A DNA stretch of 64,000 nucleotides from Bacteroides faecis MAJ27. GTDB lineage: Bacteria; Bacteroidota; Bacteroidia; Bacteroidales; Bacteroidaceae. The notes beneath the pieces were generated by a model. The model made no database searches. It had not been told where the DNA came from and saw only the letters and a program-made list of their open reading frames with translations. Where the stretch lies: positions 124,001 to 188,000 of the forward strand of contig NZ_FNNN01000002.1 of the NCBI RefSeq assembly GCF_900106755.1, written 5' to 3'. A program made the position numbers and the translations under genes. Shown piece by piece: positions 9,027-17,974 of this stretch (the first letter of the stretch is position 1; each line of letters opens with the position of its first letter).

Positions 9027-12000
9027 TTAAAATTCACATTTCAACGTAAAGCCCAGACTGCGGGTGGTAGGCATGCCAAACACTTCAATTCCCTGATTGT
9101 CATTTCCCGTAGAAAGTACCAGATCAGGATCGAAAGGGGCTTTCTTGTACAAGAAACAAAGGTTACGGGCTACAAAGGAAAGTTGCAGGTCCTTCAGTAC
9201 GTTCGTTTTCTGTATCCATTTTCGGGGGAAGCTATAACTCAGTGAGACTTCCCGCAGACGGAGGTTGGTCGCATCATACATATAGTATTCGGTCACTCCG
9301 GCACGTCCGCCGACCACATTCTTATAGAATCCCTTTACATCGCTTATCTGCCGGCCTTCCAACGAGACATATCCTTTATCACGGGCTTGTGCCGTAACCT
9401 TCGAAACTCCATAAAGATCCATCTCCGCCTGAGTCTGCGAAAGGATTTCACCTCCATATCGCCAGTCGAGCAGGAAGTAAAGGCTAAAACCTTTGTAAGA
9501 GAAAGAATGATCCCATCCCAACATAAAAACAGGATTGGCATTTCCCACTTTTACGGTATTCCCGTCACCCTCTACCAACGGAAGTCCTTTATAATCTCCC
9601 TCCGTTCCATACAGAATATGACCTTCTTCATCACGTATAAAGGCTTTACCGTAAATGTCGCCGATCGAACCGCCTTTCACCAGTTTCATCGCATAACTGG
9701 AAGAGAAGCTGGTAGGTCCGTAAGCAAACTCCTTCAACTCTTCATGAAGTTCTACGATCTTATTCTTATTGGCAGAAAAGTTCATGGAAGTCTTCCATGT
9801 AAAGTCAGAAGTCAGTACCGGAGTGGCATCCAGCGTGATCTCCCATCCCTGATTCTGAATGTCTCCCGCATTTACATATCGATAGGCGTATTTATCTCCA
9901 GCAAGTGCCGGGAGTTTGAAAAACTGTTCATAAGTGTTGGTACGATAATAAGTCAGGTTCAATCCCAAGCGGTGCTGCAAGAATTTCCATTCCATACCCA
10001 GTTCGACAGAATGTGTCATTTCCGGTTTCATCTCCGCAAAAGGAGCGGCATCACTTGCCAGCATTCCTCCGCCGGCAGTCACATACGATACGGGATAAGT
10101 AATGAAGGGAGGTACCCCGTTGCCTACAATGCTATAAGCTCCGCGTAACTTTGAGAACGAAACCCATTCGGGCATCTTCACCCACTTATCGGGGAGAAAA
10201 GATACTCCGATGGAAGGATAAAAGAATCCCTTCTTTTCGTATTTTGTATAAGCTAGTGTAGATGACCAGTCGTTACGTGCGGTCAGATCTAGAAAGACTC
10301 CTTCTTTATAACCAGCCTGTGCTGTTGCAAAGACAGATTGCAGTTGGTAGTGAGCATCTATTTTCTGGTCAATACTGGCAGAACTGCTCATCACGATATT
10401 GGCAAGGTTGAACACATTGGCAAATTTTAGAGAAGCATTCTTCGAATCAATACGGGTGGAGTTAACAACCTTATCATTGATACTGCCGCCAATAGCTATA
10501 TCCAACGTAAAATCATTCAGTTTCTTCTTAGCCATCGCCATCACGTCTCCATACATCAGCGTTTCCTGATAATCCATTTCAATATAACGCCCGTTCATTC
10601 CACACAGTGCCGTAGCGGTAGAGGCATAGAATTTCTGACGTAGTTTATCGGCTGAATAATCCATATTACCACGAGCTTGAAGCGTCAGCCAACCGGTCAC
10701 TTTCAAATTGGCGGAAAGAGAGAGGATCAATCGCGTACGCGCTTCCTTACTCTGTATACGGTTTTGTATCCAATACGGGTTCTGCTCGAAGTCCTCAGTA
10801 AAAGTATGCCAGTTTTGTGTATTCAGTTTTCTTTCCTCATCATAGTGTTCATAGTTATCTTTATAATATGACAAGTCTTCGCCACGAGGAAAGCGGTAAA
10901 GCCCTACCAGCGGATTCATATAGAAACCTCCCGATACAGGTTTATTCTTCACCGTCTGCCTCATGACGTTCACATTACCATCCAGTTTCAGCAGGCTATT
11001 GAAGAGTACAGCGGTCTCCCTCAGATTGATATTGTGCTTGGAGAGTTTGTTTTCATTCAGAATGCCACGCCCGGTCGTATTGGCATAGGAGAAGTAAGTT
11101 TGCAGTCTATCGTTTCCGGAGTTGACGGATACGGAAGTGATCGACGTCAGTCCGGTACGGAAAAAGTTATTCAGATTATCATAAGCCATGAGGTTTTCTT
11201 TCTCCCCCCAACTGTCTGTCACATCACTTACCCCATAGTTATTCTGCATTTTGGGCAGACAGAAAGCCTTCTCAAAAGTCAATCCGGTAGAGAAATGAAT
11301 ATCTCTCCGCCCTACGGAGTTTCCTTTTTTGGTCGTAATAAGAATAACTCCGTTGGCTGCCTGACTACCATACAAGGCTGCGGCTGGAGCTCCTTTCAGG
11401 ATGCTGATACTTTCCACATCTTCCGGATTCAGATTGGAGATACCGTCGCCTCCGTCCCTGTTTCCGGCATTTGCCGTACCGCCAATAGCCGAATAAGCCT
11501 GTTCCGAAGTGGAGTTCGACATAGGAACTCCATCTATCACATACAAAGGCTGATTGTCTCCGGCTACCGAGCGCACCCCACGAATACTGACTTTCGCCGA
11601 CCCGCCCATACCGGAAGAGTTCTTGCTGACCTGCACACCGGCTGCCTTCCCCGCCAAAGCAGTGATCATATTCACTTCTTTCACGCGATTCAATTCTCCT
11701 CCCCTCACCTTCTGCACAGCATAGGCCAAAGAAGATTCTTTCTTTTCAAGCCCCAAAGCGGTAACAATCACATGATCAAGCAGCTGAATGCTTTCCTTCA
11801 GACATATTTCAAGCATCGACCTGCCCTGTACGCCGACTTCCTGAGACTCGTAACCCACGAAAGAAATTTGCAGTATAGCACTATCCGGAACGGATAAGAA
11901 GAAATTCCCCTCAACATCTGTCACTGTTCCATTCGCTCCGCCTTTCTCTCTGATTGTCGCTCCGATCAACGGTTCACCATACACATCAATAACCCGTCCC

Positions 12001-12155
12001 CTCACCGTAAAATTAACAGAAGAGACTCTCACATTTTCTTTCGGTTCTGACTGCGAAGCATAACAACCTTCTTCAAAGAAAAATAACAAGCCTATAAAAC
12101 AGCAACTTATAAGTATTCTTGTTTTCAAAAGTATTCCAATATGTTGTTTTGTCAT
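9027..12155 (-). CDS. SusC/RagA-family TonB-linked outer-membrane transporter
   Basis: This 1042-residue TonB-dependent transporter starts with a signal peptide, then a carboxypeptidase-regulatory-like domain at ~50-112 (VRGRVIDVYGEPLIGATI). The plug starts near HVIVTALGLEKKESSLAYAV, with the RagA motif GAPAAALYGSQAANGVILIT, and a long beta-barrel ends in the aromatic LGFTLKCEF. It imports a ligand captured by the SusD-like partner, powered by TonB/ExbBD (a set lies at 32.8 and 36.4-38.7 kb). A -7-like TATTTTTG lies just upstream (12170-12163), implying a very short leader. It is divergent from the DNA glycosylase gene. The substrate is not determined. Confidence 0.95.
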   Translation of the reverse strand: MTKQHIGILLKTRILISCCFIGLLFFFEEGCYASQSEPKENVRVSSVNFTVRGRVIDVYGEPLIGATIREKGGANGTVTDVEGNFFLSVPDSAILQISFVGYESQEVGVQGRSMLEICLKESIQLLDHVIVTALGLEKKESSLAYAVQKVRGGELNRVKEVNMITALAGKAAGVQVSKNSSGMGGSAKVSIRGVRSVAGDNQPLYVIDGVPMSNSTSEQAYSAIGGTANAGNRDGGDGISNLNPEDVESISILKGAPAAALYGSQAANGVILITTKKGNSVGRRDIHFSTGLTFEKAFCLPKMQNNYGVSDVTDSWGEKENLMAYDNLNNFFRTGLTSITSVSVNSGNDRLQTYFSYANTTGRGILNENKLSKHNINLRETAVLFNSLLKLDGNVNVMRQTVKNKPVSGGFYMNPLVGLYRFPRGEDLSYYKDNYEHYDEERKLNTQNWHTFTEDFEQNPYWIQNRIQSKEARTRLILSLSANLKVTGWLTLQARGNMDYSADKLRQKFYASTATALCGMNGRYIEMDYQETLMYGDVMAMAKKKLNDFTLDIAIGGSINDKVVNSTRIDSKNASLKFANVFNLANIVMSSSASIDQKIDAHYQLQSVFATAQAGYKEGVFLDLTARNDWSSTLAYTKYEKKGFFYPSIGVSFLPDKWVKMPEWVSFSKLRGAYSIVGNGVPPFITYPVSYVTAGGGMLASDAAPFAEMKPEMTHSVELGMEWKFLQHRLGLNLTYYRTNTYEQFFKLPALAGDKYAYRYVNAGDIQNQGWEITLDATPVLTSDFTWKTSMNFSANKNKIVELHEELKEFAYGPTSFSSSYAMKLVKGGSIGDIYGKAFIRDEEGHILYGTEGDYKGLPLVEGDGNTVKVGNANPVFMLGWDHSFSYKGFSLYFLLDWRYGGEILSQTQAEMDLYGVSKVTAQARDKGYVSLEGRQISDVKGFYKNVVGGRAGVTEYYMYDATNLRLREVSLSYSFPRKWIQKTNVLKDLQLSFVARNLCFLYKKAPFDPDLVLSTGNDNQGIEVFGMPTTRSLGFTLKCEF

Positions 12156-12207
12156 TACCGTGCAAAAATAGCCAAAATTTTTTAAAACTGTTTTTTTCTG
12201 TAACTAT

Positions 12208-12239
12208 TTTGAATGAAAAGAATAGATTCGTTATTTTTG
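12208..12239 (+). promoter_or_regulatory. Bacteroides-type promoter for the DNA glycosylase gene
   Basis: TTTG at 12208-12211, 20 bp spacer, then TATTTTTG at 12232-12239. This is an exact match to the -33/-7 consensus of the primary Bacteroides sigma factor. Transcription would start near 12246, about 11 bases before the ATG. Confidence 0.75.
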
Positions 12240-12256
12240 TAAGAAATTACAGAAGC

Positions 12257-12841
12257 ATGGAAATTGAAATCGAAAAACATCCGCTGGAACCTTTTCTTCC
12301 CCCGAAAGCAAAGCTGCTGATGCTGGGAAGCTTTCCGCCACAAAGGAAACGGTGGTCGATGGATTTTTACTATCCGAACCTGAATAATGATATGTGGCGC
12401 ATTGTCGGACTTTTATTTTTCGGAGACAAAGAACACTTTCTGAATGAGAGCCGGAAAGCATTCTGCCGGGAACAGATCGTTGATTTTCTAAACGAAAAAG
12501 GAATCGCCCTGTTCGATACCGCCTCCTCTATCCGGCGTTTGCAGGATAATGCTTCGGACAAGTTCCTCGAAGTAGTACAGCCGACGGATATTGCAGCATT
12601 ACTCCGCCAACTGCCCGAATGCAGGGCCATCGTCACCACCGGACAAAAAGCGACGGACACACTCCGTGAACAATTGGAAGTAGGCGAACCCAAAGTAGGC
12701 GATTATGCAGAATTCGTATTCGAAGGACGAGCGATGAGACTCTACAGGATGCCTTCTTCCTCACGGGCATACCCTCTTGCCTTAGACAAAAAAACGGCTG
12801 CCTATCGGATTATGTATCAAGATTTGCAGATGCTTGTTTAA
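12257..12841 (+). CDS. Uracil-DNA-glycosylase-superfamily protein (MUG/hypoxanthine-type)
   Basis: This 194-residue protein of the UDG fold is probably a DNA-deoxyinosine/mismatch-type glycosylase that starts base-excision repair. The first motif is LLMLGSFPPQRKRW at residues ~23-36, the GSxP-type active-site loop, followed by DFYYPNLNNDMWRIVG. Near the C-terminus RMPSSSRAYPLALDKK forms the minor-groove loop. I chose ATG 12257. An upstream in-frame start at 12119 would run through the promoter. The exact damaged base recognised cannot be read from sequence. It stands alone, divergent from susC. Confidence 0.82.
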   Translation: MEIEIEKHPLEPFLPPKAKLLMLGSFPPQRKRWSMDFYYPNLNNDMWRIVGLLFFGDKEHFLNESRKAFCREQIVDFLNEKGIALFDTASSIRRLQDNASDKFLEVVQPTDIAALLRQLPECRAIVTTGQKATDTLREQLEVGEPKVGDYAEFVFEGRAMRLYRMPSSSRAYPLALDKKTAAYRIMYQDLQMLV

Positions 12842-12896
12842 GTATTAAGTTCTGAGGTTTGAGTTTTTAAGTATGAATCAATAAACAACATATAGT

Positions 12897-13250
12897 ATGA
12901 CACCTTTATTTTTGCAATATCCGGCATGCAGCACATGCCAAAAAGCCAAGAAATGGCTAACAGAAAATAACATTGAGTACACTAACCGGCTTATTGTGGA
13001 AGATAACCCTACGGTGGAGGAGTTGAAAGCATGGATTCCGCGAAGCGGACTACCGATAAAGAAATTCTTCAACACTAGTGGTTTGGTATATAAAGAGCTG
13101 AAACTGAGTGAGAAGCTGCCAACTATGACCGAAGAAGAGCAAATCACCTTATTGGCAACTAACGGTAAATTGGTGAAACGTCCGTTAGTAGTGACCGACA
13201 GCTTCGTTCTGGTAGGTTTTAAGCCCGATGAATGGGAAAAATTAAAATAA
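12897..13250 (+). CDS. ArsC/Spx/YffB-family thioredoxin-fold protein
   Basis: This 117-residue protein has the ArsC-family start FLQYPACSTCQKAKKWL, in which CSTC (residues ~12-15) is a CxxC-type redox centre. It also has the conserved FFNTSG(LVY) loop and NGKLVKRPLVV, all typical of arsenate reductase-like proteins. Without arsenic-resistance genes nearby it is more likely a general reductase or Spx/YffB-like protein than a dedicated arsenate reductase. It follows the glycosylase gene by 55 bp and precedes tRNA-Trp. Confidence 0.85.
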   Translation: MTPLFLQYPACSTCQKAKKWLTENNIEYTNRLIVEDNPTVEELKAWIPRSGLPIKKFFNTSGLVYKELKLSEKLPTMTEEEQITLLATNGKLVKRPLVVTDSFVLVGFKPDEWEKLK

Positions 13251-13273
13251 TTGGAAATTTATTTACCCTAACA

Positions 13274-13304
13274 TTTGCAGGTTCGGAAGTTTATACTACC
13301 TTTG
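13274..13304 (+). promoter_or_regulatory. Promoter of tRNA-Trp
   Basis: TTTG at 13274-13277, 19 bp spacer, TACCTTTG at 13297-13304. This is a full match to the Bacteroides consensus and ends 11 bp before the mature tRNA. Confidence 0.8.
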
Positions 13305-13315
13305 CAGCCGCAAAC

Positions 13316-13388
13316 ACGGGAGTAGCTCAGTTGGTAGAGCACCGGTCTCCAAAACCGGGTGTCGGGAGTTCGAGCCTCTCCTCCCGTG
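13316..13388 (+). tRNA. tRNA-Trp (anticodon CCA)
   Basis: All arms fold. The acceptor ACGGGAG (13316-13322) pairs with CTCCCGT (13381-13387). The D stem is GCTC/GAGC. The anticodon stem CCGGT/ACCGG holds the loop CTCCAAA, anticodon CCA. The T arm is GGGAG-TTCGAGC-CTCTC with one G-U pair, and the discriminator is G. The terminal CCA is not fully encoded (CA follows). Confidence 0.97.
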
Positions 13389-13396
13389 CAGAAGTA

Positions 13397-13432
13397 AACC
13401 GCAAACAGTCCATGACTATTTGCGGTTTTTCT
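13397..13432 (+). terminator. Intrinsic terminator of tRNA-Trp
   Basis: AACCGCAAA (13397-13405) pairs with TTTGCGGTT (13419-13427) and is followed by TTTTTCTTTTT. Confidence 0.8.
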
Positions 13433-13584
13433 TTTTATTACCACTTCCTTTCATCCGCATTGCAATATTCATTCTTATTTCATACTGATTTTGGAACGAA
13501 CTCAAATTAGTTAAACGAAATAGTTATCTATTCGATGATTACATCTGTTTTTACCAGTGTTCTATCAATCGACTCATGTAGGCT

Positions 13585-15438
13585 TTAATCCTTAGGTGTT
13601 ATCCCTTTAGCAGTCTCAACCAGACGGACAAATTCTCTTCTGTATCCTTTATCATCATTATTCAGTCCTTGTTTGGCTAGTTCAATCACCTTATCATAGC
13701 TTGCATCCCCTTTGAAATCAGAGTTCCGGAGCAACTGACCGAACATAGCTACGGCAGAGGCAAAGCGGAAATCGGAAGAAACATTATTTCCTTTGTTATC
13801 CACGAAGGGAAGCTCCATCTTTTTGCTGACGTCTTTATCCGGAGCTTTATAGCGTAATTTTACGGTCAGCAATTCATTGGAACCGGTTGGTTTCACCGTT
13901 TCTTTTTGTTTCTTTTGATATTTCAGATCATCCACCTTTCCTACATAGTCATTCTTCACGCCTACGGGAATCACTTCATAGAAAGCGGTTACCGTATGTC
14001 CGGCTCCCAGTTCACCGGCATCCTTGGCGTCATTATTAAAATCTTCATCTTTCAGCAAACGACTCTCATAACCAACCAGACGATATGCCTGTACCTGAGC
14101 AGGATTAAATTCGACTTGCAGTTTCACGTCCTTGGCTACCGTATGAAGTGTAGCTCCAAACTCACCCACCAAAACGCGATTGGCTTCCTGCAAGTTGTCT
14201 ATATAGGCATGATTTCCATTTCCTTTTTCAGCCAAAGCCTGTCCTTTGTTATCTTTGTAGTTACCCATTCCATAGCCCAACACACTCAGAAATACTCCGC
14301 TTTTACGTTCTCTTTCTATCAGTTGCTCCAAGCCTTCCACAGAAGAAACACCCACATTGAAATCGCCGTCGGAACAAAGAATAATACGATTGTTTCCTTT
14401 AGGAAGGAAGTTTTGCTTAGCCACCTTATAAGCCAGTTGGATACCTGCACCACCAGCGGTAGAGCCACCGGATGTAAGCTCGTCTATCGCATCTCGTATT
14501 TTCTGTTTGTCACTGCCCGGAGTCGATTCCAGTTTCACACTGGCATTGCCTGCATACACTACAATCGCTACCCTATCCTTATCACGCAAGTTGTTCACCA
14601 ATAACTTCAGAGACGACTTTACCAAGTCCAAACGGGTAGGTCCCCACATCGAGCCGGAAACATCAATCAGAAACACCAGATTGGATTCCGGCAGGTTGTC
14701 AGTCGGTATTTCTTTCGCTTTCAGTCCGATACGTACCAGACGGTGAGCCGTATTCCAAGGGCAAACACCTGCTTCCATGGTTATCTTCACCGGATCAGTT
14801 CCGGTCGGCTTTGCGTAATCGTAAGAGAAATAATTCACTAATTCTTCTGTACGGACAGCATCGGCAACGGGTAATGTACCGCTGTTGATAAAGCGGCGCA
14901 TATTACTGTAAGAAGCAGCATCCACATCAATGGAAAAAGTAGAAAGCGGAAACTCGCCCACTTGCTTGAAACCATTTTCATGGATTGATTGATATTCTTC
15001 CGTATTTACCGCGTCCATATATACAGCCGGTTGTCTGAGGCTTGCCAGATCTACGGTCGAGACAGCTCCGGTGACTGTCATCTTCCGTTGAGTGCCGTAT
15101 CCAACGACAACACATTCTTCCAGTATTTCCGACGAACTTACTTTAAGGCTTACATTGATCTTTTCCGAACGCACGACCCTTTCTGCTTTTTCAAAACCAA
15201 TATAACTAAAAACAAGCGTTTCTCCCTTTTTTGCCTCAATACTATACCGCCCTTGCAGGTTTGTAATAGCCCCGCGAGAGGTTCCTTTTACAGTCACCGC
15301 ACATCCTACTAACGGAGAACCGTCCGATCCATCTGTCACCGTTCCCTTTACAATCAAAGGTTGTGCCCATACCGTACCCAATGTGGTAATCACTAACATC
15401 ATTGCGAGCATCATTGCTCTGAATTGGTTTGTCTTCAT
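13585..15438 (-). CDS. YfbK-type von Willebrand factor A protein with SusC-like N-terminal module
   Basis: This 617-residue exported protein has a signal peptide at 1-26 (ends TVWAQ) and a carboxypeptidase-regulatory-like domain at ~27-105 (VKGTVTDGSDGSPLVGCAVT). Residues 109-130 contain VVVGYGTQRKMTVTGAVSTV, which reads like the TonB-box/plug start of a SusC protein, but no plug or barrel follows. Then come the YfbK N-terminal region (~140-215), a VWA domain with MIDAS DVSGS at 259-263, and a DUF3520-like C-terminus. It is divergent from an ECF sigma gene whose downstream membrane protein carries the same module, suggesting one envelope system (inference). VWA domains usually bind protein partners through a divalent metal. 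The partner is unknown. Confidence 0.88.
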   Translation of the reverse strand: MKTNQFRAMMLAMMLVITTLGTVWAQPLIVKGTVTDGSDGSPLVGCAVTVKGTSRGAITNLQGRYSIEAKKGETLVFSYIGFEKAERVVRSEKINVSLKVSSSEILEECVVVGYGTQRKMTVTGAVSTVDLASLRQPAVYMDAVNTEEYQSIHENGFKQVGEFPLSTFSIDVDAASYSNMRRFINSGTLPVADAVRTEELVNYFSYDYAKPTGTDPVKITMEAGVCPWNTAHRLVRIGLKAKEIPTDNLPESNLVFLIDVSGSMWGPTRLDLVKSSLKLLVNNLRDKDRVAIVVYAGNASVKLESTPGSDKQKIRDAIDELTSGGSTAGGAGIQLAYKVAKQNFLPKGNNRIILCSDGDFNVGVSSVEGLEQLIERERKSGVFLSVLGYGMGNYKDNKGQALAEKGNGNHAYIDNLQEANRVLVGEFGATLHTVAKDVKLQVEFNPAQVQAYRLVGYESRLLKDEDFNNDAKDAGELGAGHTVTAFYEVIPVGVKNDYVGKVDDLKYQKKQKETVKPTGSNELLTVKLRYKAPDKDVSKKMELPFVDNKGNNVSSDFRFASAVAMFGQLLRNSDFKGDASYDKVIELAKQGLNNDDKGYRREFVRLVETAKGITPKD

Positions 15439-15546
15439 AACTTTATCTTTTTAAAATGTTACAACTAATTCGCTTTTACTATAGAGATGCAGATTCCACA
15501 CGGATTCCATAAACCAATCGAAGTTTTTTTTATTTTTCTTCTACAC

Positions 15547-15578
15547 GTTGCTATTTCTAATTGCTATGTCTATCTTTG
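15547..15578 (+). promoter_or_regulatory. Candidate promoter of the sigma factor operon
   Basis: GTTG at 15547-15550, 20 bp, TATCTTTG at 15571-15578. If used, transcription begins near 15585, inside the longest open frame of the sigma gene, so translation must start further down. Confidence 0.55.
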
Positions 15579-16163
15579 ACAGCAAAAAAAGTTCTGTTTT
15601 TCAAAAGAAACATATCAAAGTTAACGGACGAGGAACTACTGACGCACTACATGAAGTCCGGGGATTCGGAATATTTCGGTGAATTATACAACCGTTATAT
15701 CCCGTTAACGTACGGACTGTGCCTGAAATATCTGCAAGATGAGGACCGGGCGCAAGAAGCAGTCATGCAGATGTTCGAGGACTTGCTGCCTAAGATTAGT
15801 AACTATGAAATAAAAGTGTTCAGGCCGTGGCTCTACCGGGTAGCGAAGAATCACTGTCTGCAACTGTTACGAAAGGAAAACAAAGAAATTCCGTTAGATT
15901 ACACCATTAATATTATGGAATCCGACGAATTTCTGCATCTATTAAGTGAAGAGGAAAGTTCGGAAGATCAGCTAAAGGCATTGCATCATTGTCTGGAAAA
16001 GCTGCCCGAAGAACAACGGACCAGCATTACACGTTTCTTCTTAGAAGAAATGTCGTATGCGGATATTGTGGAACAAACCGGATTTACGCTCAATAACGTG
16101 AAAAGCTATATCCAGAACGGAAAGCGAAACTTAAAAATTTGTATCAAGAAACAAACCCTATGA
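15561..16163 (+). CDS. ECF-type RNA polymerase sigma-70 factor
   Basis: This is an extracytoplasmic-function sigma factor of at most 200 residues. Region 2 lies around residues 22-90 (LTDEELLTHYMKSGDSEYF, FRPWLYRVAKNHCLQLLRK). Region 4 is at ~140-190 (LPEEQRTSITRFFLEEMSYADI, NNVKSYIQNGKRNLK). The start is uncertain. The open frame begins with TTG at 15561, a TTG at 15576 overlaps the -7 box, and no ATG precedes KLTDEELL. A CTG at 15594 is possible. The stop overlaps the next start as ATGA, so the two are translationally coupled. It is divergent from the VWA gene. It probably directs RNA polymerase to envelope genes, possibly including its own neighbours. Confidence 0.88.
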   Translation: MLCLSLTAKKVLFFKRNISKLTDEELLTHYMKSGDSEYFGELYNRYIPLTYGLCLKYLQDEDRAQEAVMQMFEDLLPKISNYEIKVFRPWLYRVAKNHCLQLLRKENKEIPLDYTINIMESDEFLHLLSEEESSEDQLKALHHCLEKLPEEQRTSITRFFLEEMSYADIVEQTGFTLNNVKSYIQNGKRNLKICIKKQTL

Positions 16164-17443
16164 AACTATTGGACTACATACGAGGACTCCGCAAAGGAAA
16201 AGAGGCGCATCGACTGGAAAAAGAGTCGATGAAAGATCCTTTTCTGGCCGATGCTATGGATGGGTACCACCAAGTAGAAGGGGATCACGAACAGCAGATT
16301 CGTCAATTGCGGATGAGGGTAAACGCTCATTCGGCCAAGAAAAGAAATAAGTATGCCATCACCTGGAGCATCGCTGCCTGTCTGATGATAGGAATCGGAA
16401 TCAGCAGCTATTTTCTGTTACTGAAACAGAGTATAGAAGATAATGTATTAGAGCAAGTTTCTTCCGTATCCATACAAAAGATGACCCCAGATTCCAGCCA
16501 CATCCCTACCGAAAAGGAAATAGTCGGAAAAGATATAGTGGCCAAGACCAAAGAAGCTTCTAAATCCCGAGAGATTCCTGCCGCAGCAACTCCCGCAACA
16601 ATACCTGCCAAAGCATCTACGACCGTTCCTACACCAGCTCCGGTCATGGAAGAAGTGATTACTCCAGCTGAAGTTTCGGAAGAGGTGACTGTAGCGATGG
16701 CTACAGATACTTCAGTCTCCGAGTCTGACAGAAAAAAGATGAAAATTACTAAATTGACTGCCCAAGCCAACAACATCATCAGAGGAAAGGTAACAGATGA
16801 AAATGGAGAACCACTCGTTGGAGCTAATATCTGTTATAAAGGAACCAATATCGGAACCATAACAGACCTCAACGGAGAATTCTCATTGATCAAAATGAAA
16901 GGTAATGAAGATTTAACCATCAATTATATCGGTTATAATCGCATTGATATGCAAGTAGACACCAGTCAGACAATGCTCATAGCTATGAATGAAAGTGACA
17001 GACAAACACTGGATGAAGTCGTGGTAGTAGGATATGGCACACAGAAAAAAAGGACTGTAACAGGAGCCGTCTCCACCGTTTCAATAGAAGACTTGAAAAA
17101 GGCTCCGGGTATCTTGCAAAACTCCGATACATCAAAAGAATCTGATACATTAAAAGGCTCTGGCAATTCGCAGAGTTCTGTTGCTCCGAAGCCCGTGATG
17201 GGAATGAAACAGTATAAAAAGTATCTCAAAAAGAACTTGATTCATCCCACAGACGAAGCTTGCGCTAAAGTCAAAGGAAAGGTTGTATTGACTTTCCGCG
17301 TAAACAAGGAAGGGCGTCCTTACTTTATCAGAGTCAAAGAAAGTCTTTGCAAATCATTAGATAAGGAAGCTATACGCCTGATTCTGGAAGGACCAGACTG
17401 GACTTATGGAAACAAAATTGCAGAAGTAACCGTCAAATTCTAA
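16160..17443 (+). CDS. One-pass membrane protein with CPD-like, SusC-plug-like and TonB C-terminal domains (putative sigma partner)
   Basis: This 427-residue protein has an N-terminal cytoplasmic part (~1-63), with KDPFLADAMDGY typical of proteins next to Bacteroidales ECF sigma genes. A single membrane helix follows at ~66-88, then a Pro/Ala/Thr-rich linker (~140-180). After it come a carboxypeptidase-regulatory-like domain at ~206-275 (IIRGKVTDENGEPLVGANI), the segment VVVVGYGTQKKRTVTGAVST (287-306), and a TonB C-terminal domain at ~350-427. The start at 16160 overlaps the sigma stop. The position suggests an anti-sigma or signal-transducing role. The TonB domain suggests contact with outer-membrane receptors. 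Both are inference. The VVVGYGTQ segment is shared with the divergent VWA protein. Confidence 0.85.
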   Translation: MKLLDYIRGLRKGKEAHRLEKESMKDPFLADAMDGYHQVEGDHEQQIRQLRMRVNAHSAKKRNKYAITWSIAACLMIGIGISSYFLLLKQSIEDNVLEQVSSVSIQKMTPDSSHIPTEKEIVGKDIVAKTKEASKSREIPAAATPATIPAKASTTVPTPAPVMEEVITPAEVSEEVTVAMATDTSVSESDRKKMKITKLTAQANNIIRGKVTDENGEPLVGANICYKGTNIGTITDLNGEFSLIKMKGNEDLTINYIGYNRIDMQVDTSQTMLIAMNESDRQTLDEVVVVGYGTQKKRTVTGAVSTVSIEDLKKAPGILQNSDTSKESDTLKGSGNSQSSVAPKPVMGMKQYKKYLKKNLIHPTDEACAKVKGKVVLTFRVNKEGRPYFIRVKESLCKSLDKEAIRLILEGPDWTYGNKIAEVTVKF

Positions 17444-17682
17444 GCAACATCAAAAGTTTGATTCATTTCTGTATGGAAATGAATTAAATAAAAAAGTAGG
17501 CAGTATCTTTATTGGGGCCGACTAAAAAGTCGTTAGTATCTTAAATCTTCTCCCTTCGGGAAGGAGGAGTACCCGTAGGGGGAGGTGGTAGGTGAGTATA
17601 TTAGTCCTTCGCATCCTCTTGTTACAAATCAGAAGTTAAAAACATCTATTATAGGGGATATATACATTCGAGAATTAAGTAG

Positions 17683-17802
17683 ATTCTATTGTCATCTGTC
17701 AGCTTTTAGTATTTAAACATCTACAAAACAGTCGTTTATATCATGACAATAAGACCTGATAATAAGGCTGACAATAGAAAAACAGGCGTTTTATTGTCAG
17801 CC
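17683..17802 (+). repeat. Left arm of a 120-bp inverted repeat
   Basis: The arm begins ATTCTATTGTCATCTG and ends in its own hairpin: GGCTGACAATA at 17766-17776 pairs with TATTGTCAGCC at 17792-17802. It matches the reverse complement of 18161-18280 with three mismatches in 120 bp. Confidence 0.92.
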
Positions 17803-17974
17803 TCTTTTTTCAATTCTGATAGGAGGCATCAATGATTTCTCTTATTCTTGCGAATCTTGAAGGGGATAAATGACTGGGCGGATGTTTTTGCTTGCTCATC
17901 TGTAGAAAGCTGCTGTTTCGTGTTTATAGAATTGTCGTTTCCTTGCTTGGAACTGTTGTTTCTTCTATTGGAAA

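Noticed and set aside
9387..11897. Long antisense frames (253 and 287 codons) opposite susC
   Set aside because: They are shadows of a strongly biased coding sequence; no domain or start signal is visible.
13232..13510. Plus-strand frame of 92 codons over tRNA-Trp
   Set aside because: It runs through the promoter and the tRNA gene; coding is implausible.
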